DNA of 64,000 nucleotides from Armatimonadota bacterium. Lineage in GTDB: Bacteria > Armatimonadota > UBA5829. The position numbers were made by a program, and so were the translations under genes. Of this stretch, positions 50,161 through 59,400 are shown piece after piece (the first letter of the stretch is position 1; each line of letters begins with the position of its first letter). The notes below the pieces were generated by a model that searched no databases, was not told the origin of the DNA, and worked only from the letters and a program-made list of their open reading frames with translations. The DNA lies in assembly GCA_023474015.1 (NCBI GenBank), contig JAMCYN010000092.1, positions 62,001 through 126,000 on the forward strand, read 5' to 3'.

Positions 50161-50736
50161 TCAGTCAGTGAGCTGACTCATGGGCAGCGCGTTGGCAGGC
50201 ATCTCGCGCAAGCCAACGTAAGAGGTGAAGCGCAGCATACAGGCGGGGTTCAGGACGATATAGCCCGCATCTCGACCTCGCGCCAGCAGTCCGCCGGAAG
50301 TCATTATCTGCTGTATGAATATGCCCACGTCCATAGGCAGTTTCTTCTTTTCCAAACCAGTCATGTGCGTTTGCAGGAAGACGCGTTCTCCGGTTACCAT
50401 CTCCCACACACCAAAGACAACTATCTCCTGGTTGGGTAAGCGCTGCACGTCGCGATCCGGATGGCAGCGCGTTTCGAACTCCTCCTGGTTGATTTCCCGA
50501 GTATTGAGTGCCCCGGAAGAGAGAGGCCAGCTCGGGTCCAGATCAGTGATAAAATCCACACGGACGACCAGATGCGGTTGAAATGCGGTCAGCGCATGGT
50601 CGCTGCCAATCAAGAGCTGCGGTGCGGTAAACAGACGGTTTGGCTGAATCGACCCCAAAATACTGCGCGCGACCACCGGGTCGTTCTGGACGAACCGAGT
50701 GACATGCCCATCTTGCAGATAGACACGTATTTCCAA
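50161..50736 (-). CDS. Hypothetical protein
   Basis: A 191-residue protein without signal or membrane segments. It begins at a TTG with no clear ribosome binding site, so the start is uncertain. The sequence is mixed alpha/beta (QPHLVVRVDFITDLDPSWPL; NQEIVVFGVWEMVTGERVFL). I recognise no family. It is placed among secreted-protein genes but looks cytoplasmic. Confidence 0.6.
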   Translation of the reverse strand: MEIRVYLQDGHVTRFVQNDPVVARSILGSIQPNRLFTAPQLLIGSDHALTAFQPHLVVRVDFITDLDPSWPLSSGALNTREINQEEFETRCHPDRDVQRLPNQEIVVFGVWEMVTGERVFLQTHMTGLEKKKLPMDVGIFIQQIMTSGGLLARGRDAGYIVLNPACMLRFTSYVGLREMPANALPMSQLTD

Positions 50737-50852
50737 GACAGAGGACGTATTTATGTTGGCTCTCCCTTCCGGCGTCGGTCAACGACGCGTGCCATTTTGT
50801 CGGTTGCGCTTTTCAAGCCGACTGGTCGACAAAGTCGAACGGCTCAATCATT

Positions 50853-51044
50853 TCACCACACCCCGCCTGATGCCGCGCACGTCCCACGCGCTCCTCGGTT
50901 CGGTAGTCTCCGCTCGCGATGGACAAGTTTCCTTTCAAATCTCTCCAACTCCCTCATGGCGATTTCAGCATTCTGCTGAGTCGGGTAGATGGTGACGGGT
51001 AGGTTCTTACCGATGTTCGGCTGTTCCGGTATCTGTTGTGACAC
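50853..51044 (-). CDS. Small hypothetical protein
   Basis: A 63-residue frame beginning at GTG 51044 with AGGAG eight bases upstream. The N-terminal part (IPEQPNIGKNLPVTIYPTQQ) is followed by a basic helix (MRELERFERKLVHRERRLPN). It lies between two same-strand genes; the good ribosome binding site is the main support. No known family. Confidence 0.5.
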   Translation of the reverse strand: MSQQIPEQPNIGKNLPVTIYPTQQNAEIAMRELERFERKLVHRERRLPNRGARGTCAASGGVW

Positions 51045-51063
51045 TTGGCTTCTCCTGTCGACG

Positions 51064-51498
51064 CTATATCCTTATGTCTATGATCGCGCTCACTCCGACG
51101 CCATATATCCTCTTAATGTTACTGGTCGTCTTGCTGCCTACTGGAACGAGCGCCTTTGCGCGGATGTTCCTGCCGAAGACGGCATTGCCCTCGATCTGAA
51201 CGACAGCCTTGCACTTCGCGACGTTTCCCTTCGTTCCGATAACCTGGGCTGCTCCGATGTAGCCGCCGCCACCAAAGCTGATGATCGGCACTACCTTGGT
51301 CGCTTGCTGTGTCCCGACGTTCTTGTTCGCGGTCAGCGTGTTAACGAATTTGTTGATCTGACTGCCGAACTTGTCGACTATTATCCCTACACCTCCGACC
51401 TTCGCGACATCGCCGAGCAGGCTCCCGTAACTGACTACCGCGGTTAGGGACACGAGGATGGCTATAACTAGGAACAGTGTCTTTACTCTTGTGTTCAT
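51064..51498 (-). CDS. Secreted hypothetical protein with glycine-rich core
   Basis: A 144-residue protein with ATG 51498 behind AGGAG. There is a signal peptide (VKTLFLVIAILVSLTAVVSYG). The mature part has a regular beta pattern (VVPIISFGGGGYIGAAQVIG; CKAVVQIEGNAVFGRNIRAK), vaguely like lipid-binding SYLF-type proteins, but this is a weak resemblance. Exported, probably periplasmic. Confidence 0.65.
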   Translation of the reverse strand: MNTRVKTLFLVIAILVSLTAVVSYGSLLGDVAKVGGVGIIVDKFGSQINKFVNTLTANKNVGTQQATKVVPIISFGGGGYIGAAQVIGTKGNVAKCKAVVQIEGNAVFGRNIRAKALVPVGSKTTSNIKRIYGVGVSAIIDIRI

Positions 51499-51581
51499 AT
51501 CGTCTTCTCCTGTTGATGATTGTGCTTCGTCATGAAAAGATGCACCGAAGCATGATGCACCCGGGCTTTACCCGATGGCCG

Positions 51582-52214
51582 CTAGTGGTTCTTCTTATCT
51601 CGCTTTACCTTTCCGTTTCCATTCGCCTTTCCGTTGCTCGGGTGCTCCGGCGCGCTGTCCCTGGGCTGACGCAACGCCTTTGACTTACCACTTTCACTTG
51701 CCTTTACACCGCCTGGGTAACCCGGCGTACCATACCCGCGCTGTCCCCAAGCCAGCGCCCAGGGTGGAGGCCCGCCATGCCATGGCGGGCGGCTACTCGC
51801 CTTCATTGTCCGCCAGCCGTTTGGGCCCTTGATCTTTATTTCCGACTTGGTCCCATCCCACGTAACTGGGACATTGTAGTACTTCCTGAATGTCTCCAAG
51901 GGGACGTACGTCACTCCGTTCAGAACCACGGGCGGTGACGAAAGCTCAACGCTCTTACCCGCATACAATGCTTTGCGGCTGTTCGGTGTCAGGACGAGAT
52001 CCTCACCCTTGTAGGTGATAACAGTCTGGCCATTATTCGCATCCCACTGCAACGGAGCGTCCAGGAAGCTAGCCGTGCTCTTCAGGGGAACATAGCTACT
52101 GCCTTCATACAAGAACGGCGTCAACCAAGACAGGTCGCTGGCTTCGGTGGACATGCCGGCCAAGCTTACCGTTATAGTCACCAATACGGACATTAGAACG
52201 ATTCTCTTGCTCAT
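51582..52214 (-). CDS. Secreted protein with copper-amine-oxidase-N (stalk) domain
   Basis: The start at ATG 52214 gives 210 residues. A signal peptide (RIVLMSVLVTITVSLAGMST) is followed by one stalk domain of about 95 residues (FLYEGSSYVPLKSTASFLDA; VVLNGVTYVPLETFRKYYNV), the beta-alpha fold named after copper amine oxidase N-domains and used for surface or wall binding. The C-terminus is Pro/Gly/Lys-rich and disordered. The 36-base palindrome lies just upstream. Confidence 0.8.
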   Translation of the reverse strand: MSKRIVLMSVLVTITVSLAGMSTEASDLSWLTPFLYEGSSYVPLKSTASFLDAPLQWDANNGQTVITYKGEDLVLTPNSRKALYAGKSVELSSPPVVLNGVTYVPLETFRKYYNVPVTWDGTKSEIKIKGPNGWRTMKASSRPPWHGGPPPWALAWGQRGYGTPGYPGGVKASESGKSKALRQPRDSAPEHPSNGKANGNGKVKRDKKNH

Positions 52215-52247
52215 GGCTATTCTTCTTCCTCTTCCTGTAGTTTCGCC

Positions 52248-52283
52248 TTTGTTGCTTCGGCTGCATGCAGCCGAAGCAACAAA
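52248..52283. repeat. Perfect 36-base palindrome
   Basis: The half site TTTGTTGCTTCGGCTGCA is followed by its exact complement with no loop. It lies between two stalk-domain genes on the minus strand. A decayed copy is at 60801-60828. Confidence 0.9.
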
Positions 52284-52300
52284 CAACAAAAGCCATTACG

Positions 52301-53284
52301 CTATTCTATTCGCAGGACGCCGGACTGCTGGCTCCAGTAGGCTGTCCTGTGCGTCAGTAATTCGATATAGCTGGCGGGAACGTAGAGCGACCCATTTATG
52401 ATCCGGGAGGCGGCGTCCATTTGGGTGGTCTTGCCGTCGGAATAGACGAGCTTCGTGCCTACGGTATACAGCGCCTGCGGGTCGCCGGTATTCATGCGAA
52501 CCGTCTTCGTCGACGAATCATAGTTGAACGGCATGTCGATCGAGCTCATCACGGAGCGGAACGGCACCATCAGAATGTTTTCCCTCACCAGGGGCTGCAA
52601 GTCCTTGAATGTCACATTCCAGCCGGGACCGACATCCGGGCCGGCTCCGATCGGAGTTGCCAACCTTTGCTCTGGAATTGTGACGTTCTGATCCAGCAGA
52701 ATGCCGAACTGGGTGCCTTCAGCGACTTCCACGTCCTTACCCACGGCAGCTTTGACCTGCGTCCGTCCGTATAGGTAGCCCGCGGCCGCGCCGAGCAGGG
52801 TGCCAATCAAAGGTTTCTTTGAGACGATCTGCCCGATCACCAGCCCCGCTCCCGCGCCGATGGCTGCGAACTTAATGTCGGCCTTGCGCGCATCTGAAGT
52901 ACCCATGAGCCGTCCGGTAGCCGGATCGGTCTTGACGCTTTTATTATCCAGGGACGTGAGTCGACCGTTAATCGGCAGCCATGTGCCATCCGGCAGTCTG
53001 GCGCTCACGAAGCCGACGCCTATTTGGCCCGCCGTCTTCCCCGAGGCCTTCGTCAACGACTCAACCGTTCCCGTGAACTTCGTCTGGTCAGGGAACCCTG
53101 CGTCGTTGCTGCCCTCGTAGTGCGTGGAGAACCTGTCGCCAACTCGGTTCGTCGCCGAGCCGAGCGCGTTATCCAGGGTGACCGGGATGACCGCGTCCCT
53201 CGGAATAACTATCGGGGCGGCCATGGCTGAGACCGCCAGCGCCATCATCAGCGCAGCTATCAGATATCGCGTGTAGCTTTTCAT
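52301..53284 (-). CDS. Secreted glycine-zipper protein with stalk domain
   Basis: A 327-residue protein with a signal peptide (YLIAALMMALAVSAMAA). An N-terminal beta domain (PRDAVIPVTLDNALGSATNR... TKFTGTVESLTKASG) is followed by a glycine-zipper membrane hairpin (about 138-172; AAIGAGAGLVIGQIVSKKPL, GTLLGAAAGYLYG) and a C-terminal copper-amine-oxidase-N stalk domain (LVRENILMVPFRSVMSSIDM; RIINGSLYVPASYIELL). It probably sits in the envelope with the stalk outside. Adjacent to a second stalk-domain gene. Confidence 0.8.
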   Translation of the reverse strand: MKSYTRYLIAALMMALAVSAMAAPIVIPRDAVIPVTLDNALGSATNRVGDRFSTHYEGSNDAGFPDQTKFTGTVESLTKASGKTAGQIGVGFVSARLPDGTWLPINGRLTSLDNKSVKTDPATGRLMGTSDARKADIKFAAIGAGAGLVIGQIVSKKPLIGTLLGAAAGYLYGRTQVKAAVGKDVEVAEGTQFGILLDQNVTIPEQRLATPIGAGPDVGPGWNVTFKDLQPLVRENILMVPFRSVMSSIDMPFNYDSSTKTVRMNTGDPQALYTVGTKLVYSDGKTTQMDAASRIINGSLYVPASYIELLTHRTAYWSQQSGVLRIE

Positions 53285-53330
53285 TAGTTCTTCCTGTTCT
53301 GTGCATCTGGCAAGTGTTCAGATGAAGTTC

Positions 53331-53978
53331 CTACTTAGGAGCCATATCATCCATCGAACCAGCCTTACCGGCTGATTCCATAGGCGGGAGTGTCGTTTGG
53401 GCAAGAACCCGCAGGTCGCCCTTATCTAGCTTAATGACTTCGCCGCCTCTGACAATATAGATGGCGGACGCATCGACGGTTATAGCGGGATGCATGGTCT
53501 GCATCATCTGCATCATAGGCATGCCACCGGGCCCCATCCCGTCGCCCATCATACCGCCTTTCATTCCGCACTGCGCACAGCCTTTCATGCCGGGGCCGCT
53601 CCCCGTCATTCCACCCATTTTGTCGGTCGGTTGCGATGGTGCGGGAAGCATCGTACTGGCGATGACTTTCAGGCTGACTTTGTCGAGCTTGATGATCTCG
53701 TTCCCTCGAACGACATATACATCAGAGGCATCGACAGTTATGGCGGGATGCATGGTCTGCATCATCTGCATCATGGGCATCATGGGCATGCCACTGGGTT
53801 TCATCATGTCGCCCTTTGCGCCGCATTGCATCCCCGTCCCTTTGCAGGCTGAGCAAGCTACTGGGGCCGGCTGTTCGGCATTGATTGCAGTGGTCTTGCT
53901 CGCGGCGATCGTGGCCGAGGCTGAAACTGTCAGCGCTACCAGCAGCGCCAATGTCAGATATCGTGTGTGCATTTTCAT
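53331..53978 (-). CDS. Secreted Met/Cys-rich repeat protein, possible metal binder
   Basis: A 215-residue exported protein (signal about 1-25). Two near-identical units of about 50 residues each read MPMMQMMQTMHPAITVDAS then YVVRG or YIVRG, then IKLDK and L-P, and are separated by CAQCGMKGGMMGDGMGPGG. A CSACKGTGMQCG motif lies near the start. Dense Met, His and Cys suggest Cu(I) or other soft-metal binding, by analogy to Met-rich copper proteins; no known family is recognised. The DNA repeats (about 53481-53520 and 53741-53780) show a recent duplication. Confidence 0.7.
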   Translation of the reverse strand: MKMHTRYLTLALLVALTVSASATIAASKTTAINAEQPAPVACSACKGTGMQCGAKGDMMKPSGMPMMPMMQMMQTMHPAITVDASDVYVVRGNEIIKLDKVSLKVIASTMLPAPSQPTDKMGGMTGSGPGMKGCAQCGMKGGMMGDGMGPGGMPMMQMMQTMHPAITVDASAIYIVRGGEVIKLDKGDLRVLAQTTLPPMESAGKAGSMDDMAPK

Positions 53979-54157
53979 TGGTTAGTCCTGTTCTGTTCAT
54001 CATATGGGTGTTCAGCCAGAGCCAAGTGCTTGGAGGCAATCAAGCTCAGCTGAGGTCATGGCTTGTAGCCAGAGTAGGCGTTCCGGCATCGATGCGCCGG
54101 AGTGCATTGGGGCAGCAATATGTCGGTGCACCAAGAAAGTTAGCGTGCTATTCCGGG

Positions 54158-54592
54158 CTACTGTGCATTACCCGGCGCACCCTCCTGACCAGGCCTGCCG
54201 ACGCCAGGCTTGTCGGGAGTGGACCTGGGGAAGATATTGCGAAGGCGCTCCGCCCAGGTGTTGGCCAGCTTCTCGCTGGTCGTGCCGTTCGCCTCGGCGT
54301 CGGCGGGGCCGACCGTCATGAAGAATGTGTCGTCAACGTAGATGTTGGCATCATTGCCGGACTTCCTGACAGTAAAGGTGGAGTACTCCTTGCCGGCCTT
54401 CAGAAGATTGTTCGCCCGCTGCTGCAGGGCCGCGACTCGTTCATCGACCGTGTAACCTCCCGCAGCGCATCTTACTCTGAGCAGGAGATAGTTCCCGAGC
54501 CTGACCTCCCGGGTGTCCTCCGACCACGCAACTGAACACGCAAGCGTGGCTAGGAGAATGGTGAGAATTGTAATCGTGACATGCTTCTTCAT
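54158..54592 (-). CDS. Secreted hypothetical protein
   Basis: A 144-residue protein with ATG 54592 behind GGAGG and a signal peptide (ITILTILLATLACSVAWS). The mature part (LLLRVRCAAGGYTVDERVAA LQQRANNLL type) resembles the small N-terminal periplasmic domain of some mechanosensitive-channel relatives, here as a free protein. The C-terminus is Pro/Gly-rich. Function unknown. Confidence 0.65.
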   Translation of the reverse strand: MKKHVTITILTILLATLACSVAWSEDTREVRLGNYLLLRVRCAAGGYTVDERVAALQQRANNLLKAGKEYSTFTVRKSGNDANIYVDDTFFMTVGPADAEANGTTSEKLANTWAERLRNIFPRSTPDKPGVGRPGQEGAPGNAQ

Positions 54593-54663
54593 TTTGAGGC
54601 CTCCATTGGCCTGTGCAGATGCTGAAACGAGTTCAGCATGACAAGATCTCTGAACTTTTGCTG

Positions 54664-55119
54664 CTATTTGACATCTATGGCCTTACTCATCCCGCCAAAG
54701 GTCACCATCATACAGCTTCTCTGATCGTGGCCACAATTCAGGATATCCCTGACGTAGACAGTCTTGCCCTGCGCGAAGTACCATCTGAACTGTTCGCTCT
54801 TGCCGGGCTTGAGTATCTTGGTGTACCGAACCGTCGGCGACGACTCTTTGTCAATTCCGATCATCTCCACGCCGCGCGGCTCCGAGGTGCTGTTCTTGAT
54901 GGTTAGCAGGTGGTTGCCCGGCTTTAATGTGCTGGGGGTTGCGACAATGCCTTTGCTGGTCAAAGCAATAGTTACGTGTAGTACCGCCTTGTTGTAGGCG
55001 TCTTGCTTGGCTTTCGATCCGGCTGCTGTCGCGAGCATTGGCATCAAGTACAATGTTGCCAGTGCGACAAGCAGGGCGGTCAGGATGAGACTCTTCGACG
55101 GAAGTCTTCGACATTCCAT
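54664..55119 (-). CDS. Secreted cupredoxin-like or Ig-like protein
   Basis: The start at ATG 55119 (AAAGGAG upstream) gives 151 residues. A signal segment (LTALLVALATLYLMPMLAT) is followed by a beta-sandwich pattern (TLKPGNHLLTIKNSTSEPRG; VRYTKILKPGKSEQFRWYFA) typical of cupredoxin-like domains. The usual His-Cys-His-Met copper site is not complete: Cys (LNCGHDQRSC) and Met are present, but no matching pair of His. Exported; role unknown. Confidence 0.65.
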   Translation of the reverse strand: MECRRLPSKSLILTALLVALATLYLMPMLATAAGSKAKQDAYNKAVLHVTIALTSKGIVATPSTLKPGNHLLTIKNSTSEPRGVEMIGIDKESSPTVRYTKILKPGKSEQFRWYFAQGKTVYVRDILNCGHDQRSCMMVTFGGMSKAIDVK

Positions 55120-55281
55120 ATCTTGTTTCTCCTTTGTGGGCATACATCCCGTGTAATGTTATATTATGCCCCAAACCAGAGCTTGCTAAACGTGTTTCAC
55201 GGAGCGATCAACGTCTGTTCACAACCAATCGCATCTCCGTGGAACCTGAAACCAACGATTGCGGCGGGAAACGCAACGAAA

Positions 55282-55320
55282 ACACGCCGCCTATCAGAGG
55301 ATTTCTGGTAGGCGGCGTGT
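55282..55320 (-). terminator. Terminator of the beta-barrel gene
   Basis: ACACGCCGCCTA and TAGGCGGCGTGT form a perfect 12-base-pair stem with a 15-base loop. On the minus strand it is followed by TTTTCGTT. It lies 29 bases after the stop of the gene at 55349. Confidence 0.8.
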
Positions 55321-55348
55321 GATTGTTCTTTCGATGAGAACTGACTTG

Positions 55349-55996
55349 CTAGAAACCTGCGTTGTAGCTTATTCCCAAACCAAGATTGTCGCCTCCCACG
55401 AGCCCAGCGTGCAACCGCAGGCCGTGGGCAGCCGCGAACTGCAAACCGAAGTTAACGTCATTGGTATCATACTCGACCATTAACTGCATTCGGTCAGCAA
55501 CTTTCGCGGATAATCCGGCAAACACACCATCCAGGCGGCCGCCGCCCACGCCGACGTGCAATCTTGGCGTCCACAGACTCTGGCCCTTCAGTGGAAGTGA
55601 TTTGCTCACAACGACGTACGGAGTTGCATCGAGCTGATCAGCCAGGTCGCTCACGCCGATTGCCAGCGCGGGAGTAGCCATGGTTTCCTTCAACAGTCCG
55701 AACTTGGCATTAATGATACCATTGCTGTCGCCGTGTTCCGGGGAAACCAACGCAGCGCCCACTTCCAGGGAGTCCAGCAGGCCGACGTTAGCTGACCAGA
55801 AAGTCGTATTGTTGTTGTCGTTGGTGAGGAAGACCGCGCCGAGGCCGACACCGCCAGTCTTCAGAGTGTCGGCTGTCGGTGTCAACATGAGCCCGGTATA
55901 CCCGAAGTAGGCCGGTGACGCCGCCACATGGCCGGACACTGCCGCCAAAACAAAGATGGCCAGCAGATACAAGGGAAATCTTCTACAGTTCTTCAA
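55349..55996 (-). CDS. YjbH-like outer-membrane beta-barrel protein
   Basis: The TTG at 55996 has GGGGAGG seven bases upstream and gives 215 residues; an ATG eight codons earlier is possible. A signal peptide (FPLYLLAIFVLAAVSGHVAA) is followed by FGYTGLMLTPTADTLKTGGV, the entry motif of the YjbH/YbjH barrel group. Alternating hydrophobic strands end in an aromatic C-terminus (SYNAGF), as expected for an outer-membrane barrel. It indicates that the organism has an outer membrane. Confidence 0.78.
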   Translation of the reverse strand: MKNCRRFPLYLLAIFVLAAVSGHVAASPAYFGYTGLMLTPTADTLKTGGVGLGAVFLTNDNNNTTFWSANVGLLDSLEVGAALVSPEHGDSNGIINAKFGLLKETMATPALAIGVSDLADQLDATPYVVVSKSLPLKGQSLWTPRLHVGVGGGRLDGVFAGLSAKVADRMQLMVEYDTNDVNFGLQFAAAHGLRLHAGLVGGDNLGLGISYNAGF

Positions 55997-56020
55997 TTCT
56001 TTGCCTCCCCAAGCGTGCAT

Positions 56021-56441
56021 GTGATTTTGACGCCGTGGATAAACACAACGACGACAGAAAGTTTGTGCACAGCTCGTTAAATACCAGGCGGATGACAGCT
56101 CTTCGGCTGAACAGAGCCACTCCGTCCTAGCTCAACACTGGGCTATATACCCCCAACGGTATGGAAGCCAAACTAACTCAACATAATGCTCTCCGCTGTT
56201 CGCGTCGTGGGGCGAGTTCGGTGTTTCAGGATTTGTCGTTCAGTGGACTTTATCATTGATTAGAGCGTATACTACATGTCACAGGCGTCATATAGATGGG
56301 GTTGTAATTTGGACCCGATGGGTATACTGTAGAGGTTGTCTGAGTCCGCGCGGGCTGTTGTGCCCGACGATGACGACATAAGATGCTCGGCTCTCCGCCA
56401 GGTTCCGCCATGGGAGGCATCGTGAGGTATCATCACAAATA
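56021..56441. other. Intergenic region between divergent genes
   Basis: These 421 bases have no coding frame I can support. A TATACT at 56323-56328 with TTGTAA 15 bases upstream may be the promoter of the fusion gene, but the spacing is short. Confidence 0.4.
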
Positions 56442-59400
56442 ATGAATCAACGCAGACAGGGCGAGAAACGTGAGAGCTTTGCGGCGCCGGCGGATGCGCG
56501 CCCACCAAACAACACAAAAGATGGCCCAAGCTATATTGTAGCCATCGGCGGGTCAGCGGGTGGGTTAGAGGCTTTTGAGCGCTTCTTCGCGGGTATACCG
56601 CCCAATACCGGCATGGCTTTCGTGGTTATCCAGCATCTTGACCCAAAACACAAAGCCCTTATGCCTGAGCTGCTGCAGCGTTCCATAGCGATGCCCGTCC
56701 GGGAGATTGAGGACGGGGTGAATGTCGAGCAGGACCACATCTATGTTATTCCTCCAAACACCGACCTCTCGATTTCCGACGGACGCCTCCACTTAGGCGT
56801 GCCTTCAGAAGCACATGGGCATCGCCTGCCCATTGACTCATTCTTCCGTAGCCTTGCCGCCGAATGCGGCGACAAGAGCATCGCGGTCATCGTCTCAGGT
56901 ATGGGTACCGATGGCACACTCGGGCTCAAGGCCATTAAGGAAGCGTCCGGTGTTGTGCTGGTGGAGAGCCCCGATTCGGCCAAGTTCGACGGAATGCCCA
57001 GGAGCGCCATAGGCACCGGACAAGTGGACTACGTTGTGCCTATTGATGAACTCCCAATAGAACTCATGGCCTACGTGAACCACGTGCCAAGACTGCGCAA
57101 AGAAATAGCGCGGGGCGACAGCCAGCCTCCCGGCGCGCTGCAGAAGATTCTGCGCATGCTTACGACTCGCACCGGTCATGATTTCTCCCTATACAAGAAG
57201 AGTACTCTCTACCGGCGGATCGAGAAGCGCGCGAGCCTTCACCAGATCGACGGGATATCCGAATATGCCGGCTACGTGGAACAAAGCCCCGAGGAGATGG
57301 ATGCCCTATTCAGAGAACTGCTGATAGGAGTAACCAAATTTTTCCGGGACCCGGAGGCGTTCGAATACCTGCGGGACGAGGTCATTCCCGACCTTGTGAA
57401 GAGCGCGGCACGGGGAGGGTCGATCCGGGTATGGGCGCCGGCCTGTTCCACCGGCGAGGAGGCGTATTCGCTGGCTATCCTTTTGCGGGAATGCCTGGAC
57501 AGGCTACGGCCCAGCGCAGGGATCAAGATACAGGTATTCGGCACGGATATTGACGAACGAGCCATCAAGGTAGCGCGCAAAGGGCTCTTCCCCGCCAGCA
57601 TCGAGGCTGATGTACCACCTGAACGGCTACGGGGATTCTTTACCCAGACCGAGAGCGGCTACGTAGTCAAGAAGCTGATACGCGAGACGGTGGTGTTCGC
57701 GCCGCAAGACCTGGCGACTGATCCTCCATTTACCAAGATGGATATGGTCTCCTGCAGGAACCTCTTGATCTACTTCAGCCCCGAGCTGCAGAGGAAGGTC
57801 CTCGCGATCTTCCACTATGCTTTGAACCCAAACGGCATCCTTTTCCTGGGGACGGCGGAAGGCGTCGGGAGCCTCGAGGAGATGTTCTCTACGATCGATA
57901 GCAAGCGGAAATTGTTTAGGCGCAAGGAAACGCCGGCGGTTCGGACACGGCTGATGGAAATCCCGTTCCGCGCGCCGTTTGTTGAGACACCCGAGTTCGA
58001 TCATCTGGAAATGGATGCCACCACGGATGTTAAAGAGGCGTTGTGGCGAACGCTCTTGGAACGATATGCTCCTCCGTCGGTCGTCGTAACCGCCGATGGA
58101 GGCATTACTCTTATAAGCGGGAGGACCGGCAAGTACCTGGAACCAGCCGAGGGAAGGGTCAACTGGAATGTAAACGCCATGGCCCGCGAGGGGCTTAGAC
58201 TGGAACTGCCGGGGGCTATCCACAGAGCGGTTACACATAGGACCGTTGTTTCACTTCAGGGGCTGAACGTGAGGACGAACGGCGACTACCAGAAAGTGAA
58301 CGTTACAGTAAGCCCGTTGGTGCAGCCCGGCGCGAGCGAGCTGTTCGTGGTGACATTTGAGGATGTCGCGCCTCCTGAGGCAGCCGACACCACTGTCGCA
58401 GGGCCGTCGGACGAGCGGGACGAGAGATATGTGGGACTGAAAACGGAACTCGCCTACACGAAAGAGCGGTTGCAGAGTACCCTCGAAGGGATGGAATCGA
58501 CTTCCGAGGAGCTAAAATCCGCCAATGAGGAACTGCAATCGACCAACGAGGAGCTTCAAAGCACAAACGAAGAGCTGACCACGTCCAAGGAAGAACTGCA
58601 GTCCCTTAACGAGGAACTGGTTACGCTTAACACCGAACTCCAGTCGAAAGTCGATGATGTAACCGCCCTGAACAACGACATAGTGAACCTGATGAACAGC
58701 GCGCAGGTCGCCACGATCTTCCTGGATAATGAGCTGCGCATCAAGCGGTTCACTCCCGCCGTGGTGGGGACTTTTAACCTTCGCTCTATCGATGTTGGGC
58801 GGCCGATAACCGATATCACTCAGAACCTGAGATATGATACCATCGAGCCGGACGTACGCGACGTGCTGGATACTCTCGCGATCCGCGAACTCCAGGTAGA
58901 GAGCAATGACGGACGCTGGTTCATCATGCGTATCGTGCCTTACCGGACTTTGGACAACGTGATTGACGGCGTTGTGATCACATTCAGCGATATCACGCAA
59001 CTGAAGGACTTGGAAGCAGCACTGCTCAAGAGCGAGAGCTTGGGCCTCGCGCTCAACGTCATCCACGTGGCGATAAGCTCCTCCCTCGACTTCCATGAAG
59101 TGATGCGCGCTGTCGTCGTGAAAGCAGCGGAAGCAATTGGCGTTGAGCTTGGCATGATTTCAATGTGTGAGGATGGCCAGTGGGTGGTGCGATACGTCTC
59201 CGATGAAGAGAAGCTGCCCCCGGGATTGCGGTTTACCTCGGAGCAGGCGCCATACTATGCGCTTATCTCGGAAACGACGGAGCCTACGGCCATAAACGAT
59301 ACCAGCGCGGACCCGGGAGTGTGTCCCGAAATATGCGAAGAGTTCGGCATGCGCTCAATCCTCGGCATACCATTGATCTCGGGAAGAAAACTGCTTGGCG

